In this document: piece by piece, positions 56,329 to 64,000 of the stretch
How positions within the stretch are numbered: the stretch's first letter is position 1
How the letters are laid out: the number at the start of each line of letters is the position of its first letter
Origin: Sarcomyxa edulis
Lineage: Eukaryota; Basidiomycota; Agaricomycetes; Agaricales; Mycenaceae
Assembly (NCBI GenBank): GCA_009761415.1
Contig: QUOL01000026.1
Span: 124,001 to 188,000, forward strand
DNA: 64,000 bases
Reading direction: 5' to 3'
Notes under the pieces: model-generated
What the model was told of the DNA's origin: nothing
Seen by the model: only the letters and a program-made list of their open reading frames with translations
Database searches by the model: none
Program-made: the position numbers and the translations under genes

Positions 56329-57326
56329 CTAGAACAGGCGGACAGGCTTGCCCATGGTGGTCTTGATGTGGAGCGACTTGATGTTCTGCCAGTTCTTTTT
56401 CAAGAGCGACACGAGGAAGTTAATGCCTAGAGAGAAGACGTGAAGTTAGTGACGCGAAGGAAGGACATATTATCCAGACGGAGATTGGGTGAATTGATAC
56501 TCACTCAACATGACGTTTCCGAGGACTTGGTCTTCAGTCATCTGGACGTGACCGACGGCAACACCCAAGCAAAGAACCTTCTTGAGCTGGAACTTGATGG
56601 TGGAGCGGACTTCAACGATCTTGTTGGTCAAGTCCTCGGCGTGGGCGACGGGGGTAGGGAATTTACCAGCTAGGGAGCCGGACGTTCAGAAACGGGAGAT
56701 CTGGGGTACGACAGATTGATAGAACACACCCTTGGAAAGACCGGGTCCCAAGAGACGAGGGATCTGTTTGATCAAAGTCTCGGAGGCAAGGAAAGCATCG
56801 TATTTCTTGGCGAGCTTTTTGACGAGCTTCTTGTTCTTGTTGAGTCTGAGGAGATACGACAATGGGAAGTAAGGAAAACTGGTCCATGCAGGCAATCGGA
56901 GAAGAGTTTGACACTGACTTTTTCAAATCATCAACGGACATGTACTCGAGGTCAATCTGCTTAGCACGATCGATGTCGGCGGCATCGGCGAGAATGCAGA
57001 TGGACATGCGAGGACGGGGGACATGGGGGAGCCTGATTAGATGGAACGTATAATGATTAGTCAAATTCTTTTTCGAAAATGGCGTTCAAGGCAACGCACT
57101 TGACGGTTCCGGAGAAACGCTTATCTCTCTGAGGGTCGTAGTTCTTGAGACCAATTTGCAACTCGATGGTTTCCACAAAGTTACGCTTCTTCTCGCCGTT
57201 GGCGTCGGCAAGGAGCTCTTTGACGGAGCCCCGCACGCTTGACACTGAGAGCTTGCTACTGCTCAAACGACCAAGGATGTCAGCTAATATTCATTTCTTC
57301 CCTCTATAAACGCAGACTGACCTCAT
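56329..57326 (-). CDS. RPL10A: 60S ribosomal protein L10a (uL1)
   Basis: Large-subunit ribosomal protein that forms the L1 stalk and helps release deacylated tRNA. The start codon at 57326 is followed by only two more bases of exon (ATG AG), then an intron, a typical ribosomal-protein layout. The protein begins [18 protein letters not shown]. Later exons give [86 protein letters not shown] and a final exon ending [10 protein letters not shown] at 56329. Length is about 217 residues, as expected. Splice sites are all GT-AG. The flanking retrotransposon ends 336 bp past the stop and does not disturb the gene. Confidence 0.96.
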
Positions 57327-57575
57327 GCTTGATGTTGGATGGGAGTTTTTGGGTGGAGGTGGTCGCCGGCGTTGTGCGTGACTCGAAAATTATGGGAGGT
57401 AACGCTGTATAGTTGATGCGTGATCAGTGTCACGTCAATTTGTTTGGAAGGTTCTAGGTAAATAATATTCCTGATTTGGATTCATGAGCCCCTGTCCTCG
57501 TGCTCAGAGAAACTAGTGTGAGCGATGGATTTTACAACAACATATTCGACAAACATGTACATAAGGTGGTTCAGT

Positions 57576-59019
57576 TCAATAGAGGTACGACAGTAAGTAC
57601 AGGATCCAACGACCCACGCGTGAAATCCAAGTGTTACGATCTGCATAAGCGACAGCCTTGGGTGCACTGTTGCAGGCAACAGAAGGCGAAGCCGAGTTCG
57701 AAGATACACCAGGAAGGTGCGCCTCCGGGTGGGCTGGCTTTTCTATCTCGTCCAATCCAGGATGCAACTGTATATCATCTGCAGCACGCTCCCGTTCTTC
57801 AAATGCAGAGTCGCCCGCTGAGCTAGAGACAACTTCGTCGACAGCGATATTCACAGCCTCTCCTGACACAGCTGAACCAGATGGGCTACTGGACCTGGGA
57901 GCAGCATCATCAACATCGTTTGTATGATACAAAGCGCTGATGGTGGTGGCTGTTCGAGCTTCGAATGAGTGGCTAGGTGGATCCACGCGAGCATCAGCAG
58001 CGGCACGTACGCGGAACCTCATGCTAGATGAAGCGTCGCTTAAAATTTCGATGGAAGAGCTGGGGGGGCTGAGCCCACCTTTCGCACTCGACGGATGTTC
58101 AGCGCCAACAGAGGTGTTTCGCGAAGGATTGTCAAGGCTTGTATCACGCCTAAAGCGCTGCAATCCTGGACTCGAAATAATGAGAGTACGAGTAGGCCTT
58201 GTGCCACTGTGGAGTATATCCCTTGAGCTCGCGGAATTCGCACTACTGTGCGATGATTCATTGAGATACTGGTTGGTACCCCTCGTCATGCGGGTCTCTT
58301 TTACATGGGCATGCATCGAATCAACATCCCGATAGTCGTGTCTAGTGGCACTGGAGCGTCCCGTCATCGATGAGGAGTTTGGCGTATTACGCTGGCTATA
58401 GTGTCCAGCTAACGTACGGTTCGTAACGTTGGTTTGATCTCCTTGGACTTCATTGAACACCCCTCCTCGGACACTGAAGTTTGTGGCGTTTCTGAAAAAG
58501 GTATGGGGTGCATGGTCGAGGGAGGGATCCGACGATTGCGGTAGGGTAGTATATGTAGTGCGGGTTCCTGTCGGTGCATCGAATATGTTAAATTGAGATC
58601 CTTCGACGAAATTGTATGCTATATCGGCATCTGCATCCGATATTGTAAAGTTGCTGGCGCCCTCGAAGGAGGGCATGACTTCTGGTGGATGTTCAGGTTG
58701 AACTGGAAATGGCGATTGGAGATTTGACGATTGCGATGGATTGCGATGGACTATATGATGCTGATGGAAGCTGAGATGAAGTGGCGGTGGCTGGACAAGC
58801 ACGGGTGCTCAGCATTTATACGATTATATACGAGGCGTGGGCAGTACGTACATAATCAGGAAGGTGTGGTGGCCAAAGTGGTGGCGAGGCCTGAGCGTCT
58901 ATTTTAGAAGCTCTATTGTTCTTCACTTGAAATTGGGACGTCGTAAGGCTATGTTGGCTAATACACGTCGAAGCGGAGAGTACACAGTCCTGCAATTGTT
59001 CCTCTGGACAGACAAACAA
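57576..59019 (-). CDS. Uncharacterised disordered protein with a C-terminal hydrophobic anchor
   Basis: The main exon is a single open frame (58802-57576). A likely first exon (59019 to about 58853, MFVCPEEQLQDCVLSASTC...HLPDY) joins it in phase 0 at PPPLHLSFHQ through a GTACGT...CCAG intron. If that exon is not used, an in-frame Met at 58802 is available. The protein has a short conserved-looking part, FEGASNFTISDADADIAYN and FNEVQGDQTNVTNRT, seen in many agaricomycete lineage-specific proteins. Then comes a long Ser/Thr/Arg/Asp-rich disordered stretch. The end WISRVGRWILYLLSYLY is hydrophobic and could be a tail anchor. No catalytic motif is visible and the function is unknown. Confidence 0.65.
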
Positions 59020-59345
59020 CCCGAGGATGCACGAGAGTCATCCACCACGTCAATAGGCATTAGCTGTGATATAAAAGTGATTTCCGGTCAAGTTGATCGA
59101 TGAGTTTGAGCTAAAAGCTTGTACCTAGGATGGCCTGGGAACAACATTCTATACAAAGATCGTTCTCGACAATTTCCAGGAAGGAGCAGCACAAGTTCAT
59201 TGAGATCCTACAGAGCATCATGATGTTTTGGAATTGGTCTCGAGTTGGATATGTTTTCATTTTGTTGCGATCGTGAGAGGCTATAGCCAATCAAGGCCAA
59301 AATCACTGACAGTGCCACGTGCACCGTGTCTCGAAATCGTCCAGA
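59020..59345. other. Intergenic region left of the hAT-like element
   Basis: About 330 bp holding the presumed promoter of the 57576-59019 gene. I see no gene. Confidence 0.4.
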
Positions 59346-59353
59346 TCTACAAC
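59346..59353. repeat. Left 8-bp target site duplication (TCTACAAC)
   Basis: TCTACAAC directly precedes CAAGGGGG and recurs directly after CCCCCTTG at 60733-60740. Confidence 0.9.
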
Positions 59354-59380
59354 CAAGGGGGTCCCACAAAAAAAATTAAG
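59354..59380 (+). repeat. Left terminal inverted repeat of the hAT-like element
   Basis: CAAGGGGGTCCCA then an A-rich run. It pairs with the reverse complement at 60707-60732. Confidence 0.85.
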
Positions 59381-59409
59381 GATATCCCGTCGGATTTTTT
59401 TTTAGCAGC

Positions 59410-59450
59410 CAAATCCTGGGACTAACTAACTTACACGTGACATATTGCCT
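59410..59450 (+). repeat. Subterminal direct repeat, left copy
   Basis: GGACTAACTAAC (59419-59430) followed within four bases by CACGTGA. The same order recurs on the same strand at 60682-60701. Confidence 0.7.
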
Positions 59451-59919
59451 TATATAGACGCGGCCCGGTCATCCGGTGCCACCCATGAAATGTTGTCAAT
59501 ACCACCGAGCTCGAGAGTACTGAACATATACACGTTTTGTTATATATATCCAACACCAGCTACTCACAATGTTCAGCCATCTGTATATACTCCACCCCAA
59601 CCTGCGTCCTTCAATATTTCTGGCCTCGTTTGTCTTCTCGGATACTGTACTGACATGTTTCACAAGTCCACTCGTTGACAACGTATTCGAGATGAACATA
59701 AATATCCAGGTGGTACTGAAGGCACAGATAGTCAGAGCATATCTCCTGAGAAGCAAAAGGGAACACACCTATTGTGTTTCGCATCCGCGCACACCTACGG
59801 TAGAACGCTCATTGGGAGAGACAACATGATTGCCACACGAGCATTCGGATATACTTCCTGTGTCTCGAGTGCGACGATTACGGCCAGATAGAGTCTTCAG
59901 AGCATCCACTGTGAAATGG

Positions 59920-60475
59920 TTAGGGTGCACGCGTCACGGCGAGGGGCAATGGCTCGGCCAATTGTTCATTCGAGGGCTCGGGTGAGACTTGGAGGAGTCT
60001 GGAAGTGATTGAATCATTGGTGATGTCTCGACATTTGATCAAAATACTCACCGGGTCTGAAATTTTGCCTTCTCCAACGATGCCAGCATTGGCAGGGTTC
60101 AGACTGAGGTCCACACCGGTATCCGAGTCTGAGTCTCTATCGATCACATTGAGTCTATGTTTCTAGTGGATCGTCATTGCTTATTAGAGCTGATTGAGAG
60201 CTTGGTGATGTCCTGCACTAGTAGTTCAGGCATAGCATCAAGCCCAAATCAAGACTGCAACTTACCAGAGTTTTTTTCCGCCCGAATCGCTCACCGTTGA
60301 ATCTGAGTCAGAATCACTGGTGTGGTGCTCGCCGAATGCAGTTTTGATGGCATGTTCGGACTCGGATGAATTATCGTTCACGTCTTCGTCATGTGTTGCT
60401 CTGTCCAAGCCTTCCAAATTAGTGATAGCAAGACTGTACAGTGCACTGTAGATGAGAGACGAGCGTCGAGTTTAC
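59920..60475 (-). pseudogene. Gene-like acidic fragment inside the hAT-like element
   Basis: The minus strand reads as exons: ITNLEGLDRATHDEDVND... ending HTSDSDSDSTVSDSGGKKLW with a GTAAGT donor near 60263; then DTGVDLSLNPANAGIVGEG and KISDP with a GTGAGT donor near 60052; then VSPEPSNEQLAEPLPLAVTRAP ending at 59920. The splice sites are good, but no ATG-initiated complete gene is seen and no family is recognisable. This may be captured host sequence or the remnant of the element's own gene. Confidence 0.35.
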
Positions 60476-60669
60476 TGTAACGTCAATCGCGTGACTGCCA
60501 GCTTGGGTAACTCAACTCGGCAGTCTCGGCTCCACCACAAAAAAAGACCTGGATAATTTCAGTGTATATGGCAAGTCTATGGACCCGTCTTGGACTCATT
60601 TTGACCTCAATATGCCTCAAATAGCCTGTGAATTACTACGAAAAAATTACCTTCTGAAAAAAATTTAGC

Positions 60670-60710
60670 GGCCTGACGGCCGGACTAACTAACCCACGTG
60701 ATATGGCTTA
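60670..60710 (+). repeat. Subterminal direct repeat, right copy
   Basis: GGACTAACTAAC (60682-60693) followed by CACGTGA, matching the left copy in direct orientation. Confidence 0.7.
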
Positions 60711-60732
60711 TTTTTTTTCTGGGACCCCCTTG
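60707..60732 (-). repeat. Right terminal inverted repeat of the hAT-like element
   Basis: Ends TGGGACCCCCTTG, the reverse complement of the left end. Confidence 0.85.
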
Positions 60733-60740
60733 TCTACAAC
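60733..60740. repeat. Right 8-bp target site duplication (TCTACAAC)
   Basis: Matches 59346-59353 exactly and abuts the right terminus. Confidence 0.9.
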
Positions 60741-60852
60741 TCGGACTCGGAATCTCATCAACCCGAAATTGATTCTGATGAAACGTTATGAATTCGGATC
60801 CTGCAGTTCTAATTTCTCAGGCTGATCTTCGACACGAACTACCACCATAATC

Positions 60853-61998
60853 ATGGCCTGTCCAGACTGTATAACTGGTGCATTTCTTCCAGGAGAACCC
60901 AAAGGCATCATCAGCACACAAGGAGCTTATTACTCTCCAGCTCCTCTACCCGACACCTCTGGATCTGAACGTGCTAAAATACTTTTGACTGATGTATTCG
61001 GCCTACCTCTGAAGAATTGCAAGATCATAGCAGACAATCTTGCGAAACGCTTGAATTGTGACGTTTGGGTACCGGATATGTTCAATGGTGCGTAAAATAG
61101 TGCTTCGTCCGCTGGCTCTTCACGGATGCATTCGTTCAGGAAAGCCTATCATGGCTTTGAACGCTCTCAACCTCCCAACACGAGCAGGGGTCAAGCTGAC
61201 TGTGCTTGATTGGCTGAGATTTGTCATCGGAATGCTTCCAAGTGTCCCGGGATTGATAAGAAACAGAGCTTCGGTCGTCGACCCGAGGTTATCATCTGTG
61301 AGTGTCATTGTTTACAAGTGACAGGCCTTGCTTTGTGATTCACTTTTGTCTCGTGTGTAGTTTATCGCAACTATCAAGGCAGAGAAGAAATACGAGAAGA
61401 TCGGGGCTGTGGGGTATCTACTATCTCTTATTCTTATTGCACTTACAAACGGCGACTGGACGTAGGTATTGCTTTGGTGGAGCTGCGGCTGTACGGCTAG
61501 GTGGTACCGGTCTCGTTAACAGTATCGTCGTATGCCATCCTGGTCAATTCTCTGAGGCTCAATTGAGAGCCATCAAGGTTCGCCTTCAGGTCTTTACAAA
61601 CTCTCGAGCCTCGGAATGAACGACTTACTTGTCCATAGGTTCCTGCGTCTTGGGTTTGTGCCGAAGGTTTGCTGTTTTGCTTGCAAGGATAACGGTCAAA
61701 GTCATTTTCGGTGTCACACAGATGATCTATTCTGGAATCATGCGTCCCGCTTGAACGCAGAGCAATCGTTTGCTGAACGAAAGGGCAAGGACAATTTCGT
61801 CGAATACGAGTTCAAGGACCATAAGGGCACGTCTTTTGTATCATCCTTCTTTCCTATCATCTCACATTCTTGCTCCCAATAGGAACAACGCATGGCTTTG
61901 CTTGTCGGCCAGACATATCAATCCCAGAGATCAAGGAAGCTTACGAAGCGGCCTCTGAGCAAACTGTGGAATGGTTCCGAAGAACTTTGGCAAAATAA
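60853..61998 (+). CDS. Dienelactone hydrolase family protein, copy 2
   Basis: Paralogue of 39587-40714, on the opposite strand. It starts at 60853 (MACPDCITGAFLPGEPKGIIS). Exons restore LLTDVFGLPLKNCKIIADN, CDVWVPDMFNG, the segment KPIMALNALNLPTRAGVKL, VVDPRLSS and the nucleophile motif IGAVGYCFGGAAAVRLGG. The acid region is VPASWVCAEDDLFWNHASRL and the histidine is in TTHGFACRPDIS. It ends WFRRTLAK at 61998. Length is about 255 residues. The Cys-Asp-His residues are intact and exon positions match copy 1. The 5' flank contains the end of a hAT-like element 120 bp from the ATG. Substrate unknown. Confidence 0.87.
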
Positions 61999-62157
61999 GA
62001 GAGTCCTTTGAACGATTCGTATCCGCCCATATATTTATTTGCAGATCTTATTGATACATATTTTTGCTCACATTCTTTGAAAGGCATCTAGACGAGCATT
62101 TAACTGCATAGACTGTTCCAATCATAGATCCCGTGCTCGTGTATATTTCCTAACGCC

Positions 62158-63519
62158 TCACAAGTGAGATGATTTGCCCTTCTGCGATGTCACGACACCT
62201 CCAACGAACTCCAACACTTTCTCCACAACCGCTTCTTTCATCTCGATTTGGACCCAGTGGGACACGTCTTCAAAAACGAACGTCTGAAGCTGTGGGATCA
62301 GTTTCTTCTCGTTCTCGAGCCACGCCGGTGAACTTGTCGGGTCCTTGCGACCGTGTAGAGTTAACACAGGGAGATCCGCTGAGACTGTCGTAGGCAAATC
62401 TACGCGCGTGTCATAACGTATCAGTCGAGATTCTACCGAGATATCTAGGCGGATAGACCATACCTTTCTCATCGTCGAAGCGAAGCTTCCAGAGACGATA
62501 GTAATTCAAGGGGCCATTCATGTCCTTTGCCTTGCTGTACTCGCTCACATAATACTCTCGTTCCTATTCCAAGATCAGGCATGATCAATTGAAATCGTAT
62601 AATAACAAGTGGCACCTTCTCGCTCAAATAACTGCTTGCTTGAATTTCTTGCAAATCCAAGTGAGTTTCGTCTCGCATGATACTCTTCATTTGGCCTGGT
62701 CGAGTAAACTTGATGCTGAGTGGACCAGGCTTACGATGAAGCATTGGCACGAATAGAGGGAGCTATCGCAAATGTGTCAGTCATAGCCATACGAATATCG
62801 AGTTGGAGCTACATACAGAGTTGTAGACTTCCGAGTCAGCTACCCTGTCCGCAAAATAGAGCTGATATCCTAGGTCAGGTACGATCTCGACTAGCTTCTC
62901 GAGCGCGATATAGTCTTTCGCCGGAGGCAAGAAAGGAACAGCGATCCTAGACGTGTCATGAGCAAAAAGTTATTGTAGGACTTTATAGCGCACATACAAG
63001 ACGAGAGCCAACAGCCTATCCGGTTGCCAGAGGGCAAATCGAGACGCAGTCATGGATCCCCAATCGTGCCCGATAACGACCTGCAAGTGAATCAGCGGAA
63101 ATCTCATACAGAAATCTGGTCCTTTTCGGATCGCGTACGCACGGCTTTCTGAACGCCGACCACATCGAGTAAGGCCGCCAAATCCTGGCTCAGTTTACTG
63201 TAGTTATACTCTTCCGGACTATCAGGCTTGTCGGTGCCACCGTACCCCAGCATATCGGGAGCGATGACTCTGTATCCTGCACGGACCCAAGGAGCGATCT
63301 GATATCGCCATCCATACCTATCAGATATTCTCGTGAGATTACGACAAAGCTAATCGAGTGAGATATTTACCAGAGATCAGGGAACCCATGGACAAGCAAT
63401 AGGGTGATGCTTTTGGTGGAATCGTAGTCCGTTGGCAGTTGATCGACGTAGTGGTATGTGCGTCCGGTCGTAAGTTTCTGAAACTTGTGCACGAAACTAG
63501 TGGGGTCGAGAGGATCCAT
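62158..63519 (-). CDS. Soluble epoxide hydrolase-like alpha/beta hydrolase
   Basis: Predicted enzyme adding water to epoxides through an Asp ester intermediate. It starts at 63519 (MDPLDPTSFVHKFQKLTTG). Motifs seen are LLLVHGFPDLWYGWRYQI (oxyanion HGFP), VIAPDMLGYGGTDKP, and the nucleophile elbow VVIGHDWGSMTASRFA, where HDWG identifies epoxide hydrolases or haloalkane dehalogenases. A lid region with SEKEREYYVSEYSKAKDMNGPLN provides Tyr candidates. The acid and histidine lie in LTLHGRKDPTSSPAWLE and FEDVSHWVQIEMKE. It ends SQKGKSSHL at 62158. Length is about 345 residues, normal for the family. Several short introns are present. Confidence 0.88.
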
Positions 63520-63796
63520 TTGAGCTGGAGGTCTTGGAATTACTGGCTGTATCTATAGGGCTTTACTGCTACTAGTGATGGCGAGGAGGACGAGGATGAT
63601 TTGATATAAGGTACTTCCTTGGTACTTCCGGGTCTACAAGTGACAAGTCTACAATCACATGCAATCGGCACGCTCGGGATGATTGGTTTGTGAGTATTAT
63701 TGTAGTGTATGCAGGTAGAGTTCTACGCTCGAGAATGATGAGAGTAATGTACATATGTGTATGTGTAGAATCTACTGAGGGATCAAGGTCGTCTAC

Positions 63797-63997
63797 CTAC
63801 TTCAACCTCGTGGATCGACGGTTCTTGCTCTCCGATCTAGAGGGGGTCCTGGACCTGGCTGTCGGTTTATCCATTGTCCTATGTCGTTTCGGCGTGGTCG
63901 GTCGTTCGACCTCAACATCCTCTTCGTCGGCATCGTGTGTTCTCTTCGATGCCCGAGATTGAGTTTGGAGATTTGCTTCAGCGTTAGTCTCGACCAT
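63797..63997 (-). CDS. Basic, nuclear-type disordered protein end, possibly truncated by the window
   Basis: A 66-residue frame rich in Arg, Lys, Ser and Glu, with two likely nuclear localisation stretches (TPKRHRTMDK and SESKNRRSTRLK). The Met at 63997 is three bases from the window edge. This may be the last exon of a larger gene that continues beyond 64000, with its stop at 63797. No family recognised. Confidence 0.45.
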   Translation of the reverse strand: MVETNAEANLQTQSRASKRTHDADEEDVEVERPTTPKRHRTMDKPTARSRTPSRSESKNRRSTRLK

Positions 63998-64000
63998 CGC

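Larger units (their letters stand above)
59354..60732. mobile_element. Non-autonomous hAT-like element (1379 bp)
   Basis: The ends are inverted copies of CAAGGGGGTCCCA, followed on each side by an A-rich run (ACAAAAAAAATTAAG on the left; AGAAAAAAAATAAG on the reverse of the right). A perfect 8-bp duplication flanks them. Eight-base duplications and C-A-G-G-G-like ends are features of the hAT superfamily. No transposase frame is present, so mobility would need a partner in trans. The interior holds gene-like acidic exons on the minus strand and a direct repeat near each end. The right end is 120 bp upstream of the dienelactone hydrolase at 60853. Confidence 0.85.

Overview
This window looks like nuclear DNA from a mushroom-forming basidiomycete (Agaricomycetes). 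Protein-coding genes are split by many short (about 45-70 nt) GT-AG introns. The gene content fits that group: a sedolisin protease, an adenylate-forming reductase of the A-T-R type, a multi-pass membrane protein family common in agaricomycetes, a RecQ-like helicase paired with a DUF6589 protein, a cofactor-independent phosphoglycerate mutase, and DIRS/Ngaro-like and Copia retrotransposons. All functional names come from reading translations and motifs; no database search was run.

Region 1 (1-30.4 kb) is ordinary gene-dense euchromatin. In order it holds: a large uncharacterised minus-strand gene cut by the left edge; two tandem TauD/clavaminate-synthase-like dioxygenases; an alpha/beta hydrolase; a secreted sedolisin that lacks the expected catalytic Asp; CCT3 (chaperonin gamma subunit); a 500-residue acidic protein; an A-T-R adenylate-forming reductase; a small NOPCHAP1-like gene; 2,3-bisphosphoglycerate-independent phosphoglycerate mutase; tRNA-Ile(AAT) with a 4-nt intron; a Dus1-type tRNA dihydrouridine synthase; and a short-chain dehydrogenase.

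Region 2 (30.6-61 kb) is a mobile-element cluster. (a) 30649-36597 is a 5.9-kb two-gene DNA element: a RecQ-like helicase and a DUF6589 protein converge with 16 bp between their stop codons. It is bounded by TAGTCT...AGACTA ends, a perfect 8-bp target duplication (CGCTCAAT) and matching subterminal inverted repeats. I think this is the most interesting object here. (b) 40844-45809 is an intact Ty1/Copia element with two identical 284-bp LTRs, a 5-bp target duplication, one 1411-residue open polyprotein and a half-tRNA-iMet primer site. (c) 49275-55992 is a tyrosine-recombinase retrotransposon with the A1-ORFs-B1-A2-B2 split direct repeat layout; both repeat pairs are identical, and spliceosomal introns interrupt the RT and recombinase. 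(d) 59354-60732 is a non-autonomous hAT-like element (CAAGGGGGTCCCA ends, 8-bp duplication TCTACAAC) carrying gene-like acidic exons.

Host genes persist between the elements: a membrane protein (38.3 kb), two dienelactone-hydrolase paralogues in opposite orientation (39.6-40.7 and 60.9-62.0 kb), ribosomal protein uL1/RPL10A, a disordered protein, and a pair of small paralogues sharing a constrained motif around GDGWxVHQGFVNTVHGSM. Each dienelactone-hydrolase gene has a transposon end roughly 120 bp upstream of its start codon. The window ends with a soluble epoxide hydrolase and a basic protein reaching the right edge.

The identical repeats of the Copia and DIRS-like elements indicate very recent retrotransposition, so this genome probably has live mobile elements.
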